From NCBI RefSeq assembly GCF_003751225.1, contig NZ_RJKE01000001.1, positions 5,332,001 through 5,396,000 on the forward strand: a stretch of 64,000 nt of DNA, read 5' to 3'. Below are positions 1 through 8,476 of the stretch, in pieces. This stretch comes from Actinocorallia herbida (GTDB taxonomy: Bacteria; Actinomycetota; Actinomycetes; Streptosporangiales; Streptosporangiaceae). How positions within the stretch are numbered: the first letter of the stretch is position 1; each line of letters begins with the position of its first letter. The notes beneath the pieces are model-generated. The model did no database searches. It was not told the origin of the DNA and saw only the letters and a list, made by a program, of their open reading frames with translations. The translations under genes and the position numbers were made by a program.

Positions 1-170
1 TCGCGGTACCGAGCACCCGCCGCCACGGGAAACGGAATCGCGAGCGGGCCGCCCCGGTACCACGGGGGAGAGTCACTTCCCGAAATGCGTGATCCGGCCG
101 ACCGGTAATGGAAAAATGCGGCCTCCGCAGAACTCGCGGGCGCGCACCGGAACTGAAGTAGTGTTGCCGC

Positions 171-1163
171 ATGGCTTTTCCCCCGCCTGATCCGAGAAGG
201 CCACCGCAGGGTCGGCAACAATGGCACGCCCCGCAGCCGCCCGGCCGTTATCCGGGAAACGGCCATCGCGGGACGGGCGGGCCTCCGCAGCGCCCGGAGC
301 CGCGCTGGCTGCGCTACGTCGGCGCGGTCCTCGTGCCCGTCGTCATCGGTGTGGCGACCATCGCGTGGAACGAGCACCGCGCACCGCAGCTGCAGGTCGA
401 GGGCGAGAAGGCCAAGGAGACGGCGCGGACGCGCGAGCTGGCGGAGGATCCGCCGCTGCGGGTGCGGATCGAGGACTCCTGGGACGACCTGGACAACCAG
501 TGGATCTTCCGGGATCCGCTCGCGGAGCGGGACATCGAGGCCATCGAGACCGCGGGTACCGACAGGACGTCGGGCATGACCCTCTGGGACATGGCCGACG
601 ACCTGGGCGGTCTCCAGTTCAGCCGGCGCATCCAGCCCGACGGGTGCACCGACCGGTGCGGGGCGTCCAGCGCCCGGTTCAAGCTCCGGCTGACGGGGCA
701 CCGCGACGAGCCCGTCCAGATCACCGAGATCAGCGCGCGCATCCTGTCGGAGCGGACCCCGCCGCGGGAGGCGCTGCTCGACCAGGGCACCGCGGGCTCC
801 GGCGAGATCGAGTCGGGCGTCATCCTGCTGGACTCCGACCGGCCCCGGCTCCTCACCTACGCCGAGGACGCCTACGGCACCGGAAAGCCCGGCGGGCCCT
901 ACTTCAACGAGAAGGCCGTCAGCCTGGCCATGGGAGAACTGCTCGTCTTCGACATCTTCGGCACCAGTTCCAGCTGGAACTACGAGTGGGAACTCGTCCT
1001 CTCCCTGATCGTCGACGGCACCGACGAGGAAATGGTCGTCCGCAGCAACGGCACCCCGACCGGCCCACCTTTCCTGACCCCAGGCCGCATAGGCGACCCA
1101 TCCGAATACATGGTCCACGTCTTCTGCGACATCGGCGCCCCCTGCGTCGTCGACCGCAACTGA
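171..1163 (+). CDS. Membrane-anchored hypothetical protein with Pro-rich N-terminus
   Basis: 330 residues, function not recognised. The first ~45 residues are rich in Pro, Gly, Arg and Gln, as in the disordered cytoplasmic tails of actinobacterial membrane proteins. One hydrophobic helix follows at about residues 48-66 (YVGAVLVPVVIGVATIAW). The remaining ~260 residues are polar and would lie outside the membrane, giving a type II topology. Cysteines occur in two spots (GCTDRCGA near residue 160 and FCDIGAPC near the C-terminus), so a disulfide-stabilised extracellular domain is possible. The gene at 1193 starts 29 bases downstream on the same strand and is probably co-transcribed. The ATG at 171 lacks a strong Shine-Dalgarno sequence. 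Confidence 0.75.
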   Translation: MAFPPPDPRRPPQGRQQWHAPQPPGRYPGNGHRGTGGPPQRPEPRWLRYVGAVLVPVVIGVATIAWNEHRAPQLQVEGEKAKETARTRELAEDPPLRVRIEDSWDDLDNQWIFRDPLAERDIEAIETAGTDRTSGMTLWDMADDLGGLQFSRRIQPDGCTDRCGASSARFKLRLTGHRDEPVQITEISARILSERTPPREALLDQGTAGSGEIESGVILLDSDRPRLLTYAEDAYGTGKPGGPYFNEKAVSLAMGELLVFDIFGTSSSWNYEWELVLSLIVDGTDEEMVVRSNGTPTGPPFLTPGRIGDPSEYMVHVFCDIGAPCVVDRN

Positions 1164-1192
1164 CGCCCACCGGACGACCCGAGGGAGGCAAG

Positions 1193-1657
1193 GTGCGGAT
1201 ACCGCCGATCGCGGAGATCACGAACGGGCGACTGACGCTGCGGCTGACCGACCTGACGATCACCCAGACCTACGGAGGTCTCATCGAGGGCGCACCCTGC
1301 CGCTACCTCAACGACCGCAAGCTCCAGAGACTCAAGGAACGCAACCCGCCCCGCGCCGTGCACATCGTGGAGCCGCCGCGCATCACACCTCCGTGGGCCC
1401 GCACTGTCGGAAGCTACGGACCCGACGAGTTCCTCGGCCCCATGGAGGTGCTCCCGCCACTCCAGTGCGAGGGACTCTTCACCGGCCCCGGCACCTCCAA
1501 GCCCAGATCGTCCGACTTCCTCCACCTGACGACCGAGCTCATCATCGTCTGGTTCCAGGACCCGAGCCCGTCCCACATCCACCCCGACCTCGTCCCCCAG
1601 ATCCTCGCCGTCCCCTGGGACGACCTCGCCGAGGACTTCGGCGTCGACGACCTCTGA
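1193..1657 (+). CDS. Hypothetical protein, 154 aa
   Basis: I chose the GTG at 1193 because a good ribosome binding site (GAGGGAGG, 1181-1188) sits just upstream. The open frame extends further 5', but only as an out-of-frame overlap with the preceding membrane-protein gene. The product is soluble, has no signal peptide or membrane helix, and ends in an acidic stretch (WDDLAEDFGVDDL). It contains a mixed beta-rich pattern (ITNGRLTLRLTDLTITQ) that could be a small beta-sandwich. No family was recognised. Its 29-base distance from the membrane-protein gene suggests a two-gene operon. Confidence 0.6.
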   Translation: MRIPPIAEITNGRLTLRLTDLTITQTYGGLIEGAPCRYLNDRKLQRLKERNPPRAVHIVEPPRITPPWARTVGSYGPDEFLGPMEVLPPLQCEGLFTGPGTSKPRSSDFLHLTTELIIVWFQDPSPSHIHPDLVPQILAVPWDDLAEDFGVDDL

Positions 1658-1804
1658 TCCAGGGCTCCGCCCTCTCCGTGCGCGCTCCCCACCGACCCGG
1701 GGACGGAGGCACCCGAGGAGAGGACCGACTCACGGCTGCGGGCTTTCCTCGTCGCCCAGCGGTGCGGTCATCGCCACCGCACCGCAGCTCTTGCTTGGCA
1801 TTTA

Positions 1805-1819
1805 GTTCACTATGTGGAC
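1805..1819. promoter_or_regulatory. AT-rich promoter region with an interrupted dyad
   Basis: The 215-base gap before the SGNH gene turns AT-rich from about 1795. It holds a near-dyad, GTTCAC-TAT-GTGGAC (one mismatch), and a possible -35 box TTGGCA at 1795-1800. This is the likely promoter/operator for the secreted hydrolase. The element is short and the assignment is tentative. Confidence 0.3.
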
Positions 1820-1873
1820 ATTTACCGACTTGATCATCTTTCTGTGGGATCACCGCGAGATTCAGACAGGTAG

Positions 1874-4800
1874 GTGGCTGTGGGAAAGGTATTCGCACTC
1901 CGGCGGCGGTGGCGGTGCGCGGCGGTGGTCGTGGCGCTGGTGGGCGCCGTGATCGCGGGGGAGGCGGTCGTGGTGCCTCGGCCCGCGGTCGCGGCACCGG
2001 CGGGCGACTTCGTCCTCGACGTCCCGATCGCGGACTTCGATCGTCCTGCGGCCGAGGCCGCGTTCGCCCAGGCCTACGATTCGATGGCGCTCGACGCGTT
2101 CCTCGACGACATGCGCGCCGCCCCGGAGCCGCCCTTGGGTGCGGGGGCTCCGGCCGGCGGGCTTCCGCCGCTCGACCTTCCGGACCATGTGCCGGGCACG
2201 ATGGAGATCACCGACACCGGGCTGCGTCTGGTGATCCCCGCCGACGAACTCCAGGCGATGGCGGAGCCGTACGTCAACCAGATGATCACGGCCGCCGCGG
2301 GATTCGCCGCGGGCGGGATCGCGCTGATCGGATGCTTCGCGCTGACCGAGAACGCCTACGTGTGCAAGGGGCTCGCCGGAGCGGCGGCCCTGGGCACCGC
2401 CCGTTTCGTCGCCGCGAAGCTCTCCGGGGAGGACACCACCACCCTCAAGTTCTGGGGGACGATGTTCGCCGCGATCATCGTCGGGACGGCGCTCGGGCTG
2501 GGCACCGAATGGATCACCGTGTTCGCCAAGGCCAACTCCGCGGCGATGTTCACCGCGATCGGTGAGGCGATCTGGTCGTTCGTCGAGTGGCTCGGTTCGT
2601 GGGCGTCGGCCCCGATCCGGACCATCGCCGCCTACCTGCGGGTGGCGTTCCGGACCATCGGCACCGATCTGCCGGAGGCGATCGACATCGAGCTGGGCAG
2701 GATCGGCCACCGGGCGCCGGGCCTGTCGGTGATGCCGCTCGGCGACTCGATCACCGCGGGCTGGGGCAGCTCGTCCGGTGCGGGCTACCGGTCCCGGCTG
2801 TACGCCAAGCTGAACTCGGCCGGCGACCTGGACTTCGTCGGCACCGTCAGGGGGTCGGGCACCGACGCCGACCACCAGGGCCACCCCGGCGCGCGCATCG
2901 ACCAGATCCGCTATGTCGCGGACTGCTCGGTCCCGTCGTACCGGCCCAACGTCATCGCCCTCATGGCGGGCACCAACGACCTGAACCAGAACCACGACGT
3001 CGCGGGCGCGCCCCAGCGCCTGGTGTCGCTCGTGGACCGGCTGCTCGCGCTCCGCCCCGGCACCACGGTGCTGGTCTCAACGCTGCCGCCGTCCACCAAA
3101 ACGGACGTCGGCCCGCGGGTCACCGCCTACAACAACGCGATCCGCCCGCTCATCAGGGCGATGGAGCAGGACGGCAAGCGGGTCCGGCTGGCCGAGCTCC
3201 CCTCGATCACCACGGCCGACCTCGCCGACCAGCTCCACCCCGACAACGACGGCCACGCCAAGATCGCCAACGGTTTCGCCAAGGCGTTCTACCAGGCCCT
3301 CGACGACGGGATCATCACCTCGACGGCCCTGCCCTCGGGCTCCGCCCCGGGAAGCGACTGCGCCGTGCCCGCCGAGGAGGTCCCCGGCGGCTGGACGAAC
3401 CACGGCAAGATCTATGAAATGCCCGCCTCCGCCGCCGCGGAGATCGCCGACGTCCACCTTGCGGACGTGACCGGCGACGGCCGCGCCGACCGGGTGGCCG
3501 TCTCCGGCGGTGCCGTCGCGGTGCGGGCCGGGACCGGGACCGGGTTCTCCGCGAGCGTCCAGGCCATGGCCGGGGCGCCCGCCGGGCGCCTGGTGTTCGC
3601 CAACGTCGTCGGCGACGCCGCGGCGGACCTCGTGCTCGTCGGGGACGACGGGAGGCTCACCGCCTGGCGGAACGCCCGGGACTCCTCCGGGACGCCGCGG
3701 TTCACCTCCGCCGGCGTCATCGCGCCGGGCGTCGGCGACACCGGCGCGCGGCTGCGGCTCGCCGACGTCAACGGCGACGGCCGCGACGACTACGTGGTGG
3801 TCTCCGATGACAGCAAGGCGCGCGCCTGGCTGAACACTCCGGGGGACGACGACGTCCCGTCCTGGTATTCCTGGGGGGAGATCGCCTCCGGCACCGGGGT
3901 GGCCGGATCCACCGTGCGGTTCGCCGACTTCGACGCCGACGGCCGCGACGACTACGTGACCGTCGCCGACGACGGGGCGCTGCGGGTCTGGCGCAACACC
4001 GCCGGTGACGGAGGCAGGCCGTCCTGGTCCTCGCTCGGCGCGATGGCGGTCGGCGCCGCCGGTGCATCTCGCGAGGCCCTGCGCCTGGCGGACCTCGACG
4101 CCGACGGCGACGGCGACTACGCGCTCGCCGGCGCCGACGGCTCACTGCGGGCCTGGCGCTACGACGGCCCGAACCAGTGGGTCAGCCTCGGCACCGCGAT
4201 CCCCGCCGAGCCCGCCGCGGCCGGTTCGTCCACGGCGTTCGCGGACATGAACGGCGACGGCTGGGACGATCCGGTCCGCGTCACCGGCGGCAAGGTCGAG
4301 GGGGCGCTGAGCTCCGCTCCGAACCCGGCGCCCAACCTCCCGGCCCTTCCCGCCAGGGGAACCTTCCAGGTCCTGGCGCCCGGCACCGGGAACCCGGGCC
4401 GGACGGTGCTCGCCGACGTCAACGGCGACGACCGCGACGACTACCTCCTCGTCGGTGCCGCGGGCGAGGTGGACGCGTGGCTGAACACCCCCGGCAACGG
4501 CGGCGTCCCCTCGTGGTCGTCGTGGGGCAGGATCGCCCCCGGCACGGGCGCCTCCGGTACCCGGATCCGGTTCTCCGACATCGACGGCGACGGCCGCGAC
4601 GACTACCTGGTCATGGCCGACAACGGAGCCGTCGAGGCGTGGCGGAACACCCCCGGTAACGGCGGCAAGCCGTCCTGGTCTCACGTGGGCGTCTGGGCGG
4701 TCGGCGTGGGCGGTGCGAGCCCGGCCAATGTGCGGTTCGCCGACGTGGACGGCGACGGGCGCGCCGATTACCTGAAGGTCGCCGACAACGGCGCGGTCGA

Positions 4801-4987
4801 CGTCTGGCTGAACCGAGGGGGCGACACCGGAGGCGGCTGGCAGAACCGCGGCACCTGGGCGGTCGGCGTGAACGGCGCCACCCTCTCCAGCGTCCTGTTC
4901 CCCGACCTCGACGCCGACGGCCTGGCCGACTACGTCCATATGCACGGCGCCGACCTCTACGGCTGGACCAGCAAGGGAGGCAACTGA
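1874..4987 (+). CDS. Secreted SGNH/GDSL hydrolase with C-terminal VCBS/FG-GAP repeats
   Basis: About 1,037 residues. The N-terminus has an RRRW stretch, a hydrophobic core and an AVAAPAG-like cleavage region, so a signal peptide is predicted. Residues ~135-245 contain two or three hydrophobic, Ala/Gly-rich segments with no assigned role. An SGNH esterase domain follows: block I MPLGDSITAG near residue 286 (nucleophile Ser), the GTND block near residue 366, and the catalytic Asp/His block DQLHPDNDGH near residue 452. From ~520 to the end there are repeated DVNGDGRDDY/DFDADGRDDY calcium-binding-like units typical of VCBS/FG-GAP beta-propellers. The likely role is extracellular de-esterification with surface or polymer binding by the propeller; the substrate is unknown. 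GTG 1880 is an alternative start with better spacing to AGG at 1872-1874. A strong terminator follows. Confidence 0.9.
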   Translation: MAVGKVFALRRRWRCAAVVVALVGAVIAGEAVVVPRPAVAAPAGDFVLDVPIADFDRPAAEAAFAQAYDSMALDAFLDDMRAAPEPPLGAGAPAGGLPPLDLPDHVPGTMEITDTGLRLVIPADELQAMAEPYVNQMITAAAGFAAGGIALIGCFALTENAYVCKGLAGAAALGTARFVAAKLSGEDTTTLKFWGTMFAAIIVGTALGLGTEWITVFAKANSAAMFTAIGEAIWSFVEWLGSWASAPIRTIAAYLRVAFRTIGTDLPEAIDIELGRIGHRAPGLSVMPLGDSITAGWGSSSGAGYRSRLYAKLNSAGDLDFVGTVRGSGTDADHQGHPGARIDQIRYVADCSVPSYRPNVIALMAGTNDLNQNHDVAGAPQRLVSLVDRLLALRPGTTVLVSTLPPSTKTDVGPRVTAYNNAIRPLIRAMEQDGKRVRLAELPSITTADLADQLHPDNDGHAKIANGFAKAFYQALDDGIITSTALPSGSAPGSDCAVPAEEVPGGWTNHGKIYEMPASAAAEIADVHLADVTGDGRADRVAVSGGAVAVRAGTGTGFSASVQAMAGAPAGRLVFANVVGDAAADLVLVGDDGRLTAWRNARDSSGTPRFTSAGVIAPGVGDTGARLRLADVNGDGRDDYVVVSDDSKARAWLNTPGDDDVPSWYSWGEIASGTGVAGSTVRFADFDADGRDDYVTVADDGALRVWRNTAGDGGRPSWSSLGAMAVGAAGASREALRLADLDADGDGDYALAGADGSLRAWRYDGPNQWVSLGTAIPAEPAAAGSSTAFADMNGDGWDDPVRVTGGKVEGALSSAPNPAPNLPALPARGTFQVLAPGTGNPGRTVLADVNGDDRDDYLLVGAAGEVDAWLNTPGNGGVPSWSSWGRIAPGTGASGTRIRFSDIDGDGRDDYLVMADNGAVEAWRNTPGNGGKPSWSHVGVWAVGVGGASPANVRFADVDGDGRADYLKVADNGAVDVWLNRGGDTGGGWQNRGTWAVGVNGATLSSVLFPDLDADGLADYVHMHGADLYGWTSKGGN

Positions 4988-4997
4988 AGATCGGCCC

Positions 4998-5025
4998 GGC
5001 CTCCCGCGCGCCCGCGCGGGAGGCC
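4998..5025. terminator. Rho-independent-type hairpin after the SGNH gene
   Basis: A perfect 13-base inverted repeat (4998-5010 and 5013-5025, core GGCCTCCCGCGCG) lies 10 bases after the stop codon. It is enclosed by a second dyad, GATCGG (4989-4994) and CCGATC (5035-5040). There is no U-tract, as is usual in high-GC actinobacteria. Confidence 0.8.
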
Positions 5026-5104
5026 GCCGCTTCACCGATCAGAAATCCGCCGCCGCGTCGTCGGTTCTGGTAGCCCGCCGCCAGCTGCGGAAGGACCGAC
5101 GACC

Positions 5105-5365
5105 ATGACCGACGCCAGGCCGCCGGACGGCGACAAGGCCGCGTTCATCGCGGCGGTGATCGGACGGCCCCCGATCGTCGACGGGACCGTATCCCGCCTT
5201 CGGTCCGTGCTCATCGCCTCCTCTCGTATCGGGTCAGCATCACCCCCCCCGGGAAAGGCCCGCGTCTCGACCAGGCCCTCCGCTCCCGAACGTGACGCCG
5301 GCCGCCATGTAGCCGGCGCAGACGCTCTACTTGGGGCTGGGGACGGCTTTGGGAGAGGGCCGTGA
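5105..5365 (+). other. Possible small ORF or gene remnant
   Basis: An ATG at 5105 is preceded by GGAAGGAC, a plausible ribosome binding site. The first ~38 codons (MTDARPPDGDKAAFIAAVIG onward) look protein-like, but the rest is low-complexity and overlaps the leader of the next gene. It may be a truncated gene or chance. Nothing else was recognised between the terminator and the lipoprotein gene. Confidence 0.2.
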
Positions 5366-5390
5366 TCGGGGATGCGAGAGGATCGGCCGC

Positions 5391-5771
5391 GTGAAACTTT
5401 GGATCCCCCTGTTGATCGCGTCCTCCGCCATGGCCCTGTCCGGGTGCGGCCTTCTCCTGGCCGGTACGGGCGAGGCCACCAGCGCGGGAAGCGTCACCCT
5501 TCTCAAGGGAGAGGTCGACCCGTGGCCTTTCACCGTCGAGGAAGGCGATCTGGCGTGCGAGGACGAGGAGGTCACCTTCACCGTTGACGGCACGACCTAC
5601 GGGCTCAACGACGCGGCCCGGCGCCACCAACCGGACCCCGCGCCCATCCAGGCCGACGACCCCCAGACCCCCGGCACGAAGATCTCCCTGGAGCACGTGA
5701 TCACCGAAGGACTGGCCTTCTGCGGGAACGACGACGCCTCCCCGCAGCCGCCGACCCCGATGCCCGGCTGA
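5391..5771 (+). CDS. Small lipoprotein, 126 aa
   Basis: I chose the GTG at 5391 because translation from it gives a classic lipoprotein signal: K near the N-terminus, hydrophobic core WIPLLIASSAMA, and lipobox LSGC with Cys19. GAGAGG at 5376-5381 serves as ribosome binding site. The mature part is about 107 residues, acidic, with two further Cys (near 'DLACEDEEV' and 'LAFCGND'), and ends in a Pro-rich tail. DUF2511-like small actinobacterial lipoproteins have a similar layout, but I cannot assign a family. The product should be anchored to the outer face of the cytoplasmic membrane. Confidence 0.7.
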   Translation: MKLWIPLLIASSAMALSGCGLLLAGTGEATSAGSVTLLKGEVDPWPFTVEEGDLACEDEEVTFTVDGTTYGLNDAARRHQPDPAPIQADDPQTPGTKISLEHVITEGLAFCGNDDASPQPPTPMPG

Positions 5772-5810
5772 CCCAGCACCACGTTCAGCGGACGGCATGA
5801 CCGGACGGGC

Positions 5811-5833
5811 CCGCCGGTACCCCTCGCCGGCGG
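5811..5833. terminator. Inverted repeat after the lipoprotein gene
   Basis: CCGCCGG (5811-5817) and CCGGCGG (5827-5833) form a 7-base stem with a 9-base loop, 39 bases downstream of the lipoprotein stop. It is a probable terminator without a U-tract. Confidence 0.45.
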
Positions 5834-5958
5834 CTGAGGCCACGTTTGGGAGCAGAACGCCTACATGTCGTGCCCGATCAGCATGGCCGGGGCTTGCTGA
5901 TCGGTGACGGGCCGTTCGGTTGTTGCTCAGCACCCGTGTCCCGGCCTTGTGGGGCTGG

Positions 5959-6663
5959 ATGCCGGTGACGGACGATGCCTCGGTGGAGGGTGAAGAGCGG
6001 GCCGACCGCGAAGAGCTGATGCGGCATGTCTCCGGGATCGGGACGACACGGGGGTGGGGGCTGCGGGAGAACTGGCGGGGGATCTTGGCGGTCCAGCGTT
6101 ACGTCGTCTGGCCGCAGTGGAATCCGCGGTACCTGAAGCTGCTCGCGGGGCTCTGGCCGGGGCTGGGAAAGGCCTTCTTCAGATCTCTGAAGCGGGACGC
6201 GCGGTGGATCTCCGACAGAAGCCTGGATCTGCTGCTGGACAGCGGCTGGCGGCCACGGTTGGTGGCGGCCTACCTGATCGCGATCGACCGCCGGACCGTT
6301 TTCCGGGCACGGCTGGGGGAACTGCTCCTGGCCAGTGAGGGCCCCTACGCGGGGTCCGCGTACTGCGTCGCGCTGGCCAGGTTCGGGGAGGACGCGGACG
6401 CCGAGATCCTCGTCGCCTATCTGGAGCGCTATCTCCCGCGCGCCGATCTGGACTACGACCAAAGCTCCGCAATGGGCACACTCCTGTACCTGGACGACCG
6501 GCTCGGCCGGCGTCGGGCAGAAGCGTTTCTGGGCGAGGACGGCCCATGGCACTCCTTCCAGCAGCAGCGCGAGCAGGAGACCGGCGCCTCAGAACTCGAG
6601 AACCTACGCACCCACTTCGCTACCGAATCCGAGCGAGCCGAGGCCCTCTCCCAGAGACAATGA
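5959..6663 (+). CDS. DUF6000-like hypothetical protein
   Basis: 234 residues from ATG 5959; a TTG at 5920 would add 13 residues. The central part reads like the uncharacterised actinobacterial DUF6000 family: RYLKLLAG near the start, the block SGWRPRLVAAYLIAIDRR, then GELLLASEGPYAGSAYCVAL, and finally YLPRADLDYDQ followed by GTLLYLDDRLG. The pattern is all-helical and HEAT-like. DUF6000 proteins have no known biochemical function and are often found near toxin- or immunity-like genes, though nothing of that kind is adjacent here. There is no signal peptide, so it is probably cytoplasmic. Confidence 0.6.
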   Translation: MPVTDDASVEGEERADREELMRHVSGIGTTRGWGLRENWRGILAVQRYVVWPQWNPRYLKLLAGLWPGLGKAFFRSLKRDARWISDRSLDLLLDSGWRPRLVAAYLIAIDRRTVFRARLGELLLASEGPYAGSAYCVALARFGEDADAEILVAYLERYLPRADLDYDQSSAMGTLLYLDDRLGRRRAEAFLGEDGPWHSFQQQREQETGASELENLRTHFATESERAEALSQRQ

Positions 6664-6756
6664 CCCCGTTGACCCTGCTAATAGAACTCCCCCGAACGCG
6701 GCCCCAGCCCCGAAGTAGCCGTGGGTGACGGTGGTGACTGTGGGCGTCTCGCAGAA

Positions 6757-6914
6757 ATGACCAGTTCTGCGAGGCGGTGGCGCCCTCGCCCGCGCGACAA
6801 AGGCGTCCCTGTCCCCGAGATCGCCACCAAACTCACCATCGGACCGGCAAGAACACCGGCAATCACCCCTCCGTCCACCGCGCCCTCGCCGACGCCGACG
6901 AACAGACCACCTAG
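6757..6914 (+). pseudogene. Remnant of a serine recombinase C-terminus
   Basis: The frame containing DKGVPVPEIATKLTI (to 6840) continues only after a one-base loss. The following frame (from 6843) reads TGKNTGNHPSVHRALADADE and then a TAG at 6912. Joined, these look like the C-terminal helix-turn-helix tail of actinobacterial large/resolvase-type serine recombinases (DKGVPVPEIA..L.IK.GKN.G.HPSV...RAL). The N-terminal catalytic domain is absent. It is a decayed fragment of a former mobile element or integrated plasmid. Confidence 0.45.
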
Positions 6915-6930
6915 GCCCGCACCCCGACCG

Positions 6931-7374
6931 TCACCGACGCCCGCCCGCTACCGCTAATTCCTGTACCGATCCTCCTCGCGGGCCGTTCTGGACGGAGGCG
7001 GGGCCTCCCCGTTGGCAGGAGGTGCCGGTGAGCATGTTGCTGGTGGCGGCGGTGACGACCGAGTCGAGCCGGTCCCGGGCGTGCAGGAGATCGGTGATGC
7101 GCTGGTCGACATGCTCGCGTTCCGTCGCCAGCCGCTCCAGCAGAGCCGGGGTGGCACGGCCGTCGATGACGCACGGCAGCAGTTCGGCGATGGTCTTGCT
7201 GGACAGTCCGGCGGCGTACAACTGCTGGATGAGCCGGACCCGGTCGACCGCGCTCTCAGGGTAGTGGCGCTGGCCGCTGGGGCTGCGCTCGGCGCCGAGC
7301 AGGTTCTGCTCCTCGTAATAGCGCAGCGCCCGGACACTGACGCCGGTCCGGGCGGCGAGTTCTCCGACGCGCAT
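6931..7374 (-). CDS. MerR-family transcriptional regulator
   Basis: 147 residues. The N-terminus is a typical MerR winged helix: MRVGELAARTGVSVRALRYY, then EEQNLLGAERSPSGQRHYPE. This is followed by a dimerisation coiled coil (residues ~80-115). The C-terminal effector region is short, Gly/Ser-rich and lacks the conserved metal-binding cysteine pattern, so it is not an obvious metal sensor. It is transcribed divergently from the alpha/beta hydrolase at 7517 with a 142-base intergenic region that carries dyads. The usual inference is that it autoregulates and controls that hydrolase. The inducer is unknown. Confidence 0.88.
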   Translation of the reverse strand: MRVGELAARTGVSVRALRYYEEQNLLGAERSPSGQRHYPESAVDRVRLIQQLYAAGLSSKTIAELLPCVIDGRATPALLERLATEREHVDQRITDLLHARDRLDSVVTAATSNMLTGTSCQRGGPASVQNGPRGGSVQELAVAGGRR

Positions 7375-7400
7375 CTCGTCTCCTGTGTGGCTTCCGTCAC

Positions 7401-7440
7401 GTTACTTGCCGCTGACGTCAACGTCAGGTTTTAGCGTAAC
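7401..7440. promoter_or_regulatory. Dyads between the divergent MerR and hydrolase genes
   Basis: An outer dyad, GTTAC (7401-7405) and GTAAC (7436-7440), encloses an inner dyad, GACGT (7414-7418) and ACGTC (7421-7425), with almost the same centre. This layout fits a MerR operator sitting in a promoter spacer. It is a candidate only. Confidence 0.4.
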
Positions 7441-7516
7441 CGACGTGCGCCTCACCACGGCCCCACCCGGGTAGCCCTGCCGGCGCACGAAGATCCCGAC
7501 GAAGGAGCACGCGAGA

Positions 7517-8458
7517 ATGACCGCGAACCAGATCACCGGCCTCACCGACCCCCCGTCCAACCCGACCGTGTCGGTCAAACCAGTCGTGCTTCCCGCGCCG
7601 TATCGCGGCGAGGACCTGCCCGTACGTGTTTCCGCGCCGGTCACCGGCACGAATCTGCCGATCGTGCTGTTCGCCCACGGATTCGGTTCGCATCTGGACG
7701 GCTACGCGCCCCTGGTCGATCACTGGGCATCCCACGGTTTCGTGGTGATCCAGGCCACCCACCTCGACTCCCGGCGCTTCGGCATCTCCGCCGACGATCC
7801 CCGCAAGCCCCACCTGTGGCGATACCGCGTGCAGGACATGGGCCAGATCCTCGACGAACTCGATCGTCTGGAGGCCTCGGTGCCCGGCTTGGCCGGCCGG
7901 GTGGACCGCAGTCGCATCGTCGCGGCGGGGCACTCCTTCGGCGGTCAGACCGCGGGCGTCCTCGTGGGCCTGCGCGTCACAGACCCGACCACCGGCACCG
8001 CGCACGACATGTCCGACCGCCGGGTCATGGCCAGCATCCAGCTCGCCACCGCCGGCAAGGGCGGCGACGAACTGACCCCCTTCGCCCTCGAAATGGCCCC
8101 CTGGCTGCACGGCCAGGACTTCTCCCACATCACCGCGCCCGGACTCGTCGTCGCCGGAGACCACGACGAACTCCCCCTCTCCACCCGGGGACCGTCCTGG
8201 ACGACCGACCCGTACACGCTCAGCCCCGGAGGCAAGAGCCTGCTCACCGTCTACGGCGGCCAGCACTCCCTCGGCGGCATCGCGGGCTACGAAGCGGCGG
8301 AAACCACCGACGAACACCCCGGCCGCGTCGCCCTCGTCCGGCAGGTCACCCTCGCCTACCTCCGCCACATCACCGGCATCGACCACACCCACTGGGAGAC
8401 CGCGCAGGCCGCGCTCGCCGGTCACTCCCACACGCTGGGTCGAATGGAGTCCAAGTAA
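7517..8458 (+). CDS. Alpha/beta hydrolase, chlorophyllase/PAF-acetylhydrolase type
   Basis: 313 residues from ATG 7517, with ribosome binding site GAAGGAGC upstream. Oxyanion-hole region: LFAHGFGSHLDGY (residues ~51-63). Nucleophile elbow: AAGHSFGGQ (Ser140). Candidate acid: VVAGDHDELPL. Catalytic His: GGQHSLGG. The GHSFGG elbow and overall plan resemble the chlorophyllase-like and dienelactone-hydrolase-like esterases of actinobacteria. There is no signal peptide, so it is predicted to be cytoplasmic. It is divergent from the MerR regulator, which probably controls it. The substrate is unknown; ester or lactone hydrolysis is inferred. Confidence 0.85.
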   Translation: MTANQITGLTDPPSNPTVSVKPVVLPAPYRGEDLPVRVSAPVTGTNLPIVLFAHGFGSHLDGYAPLVDHWASHGFVVIQATHLDSRRFGISADDPRKPHLWRYRVQDMGQILDELDRLEASVPGLAGRVDRSRIVAAGHSFGGQTAGVLVGLRVTDPTTGTAHDMSDRRVMASIQLATAGKGGDELTPFALEMAPWLHGQDFSHITAPGLVVAGDHDELPLSTRGPSWTTDPYTLSPGGKSLLTVYGGQHSLGGIAGYEAAETTDEHPGRVALVRQVTLAYLRHITGIDHTHWETAQAALAGHSHTLGRMESK

Positions 8459-8476
8459 CCACCCGGATCTGTCCGC

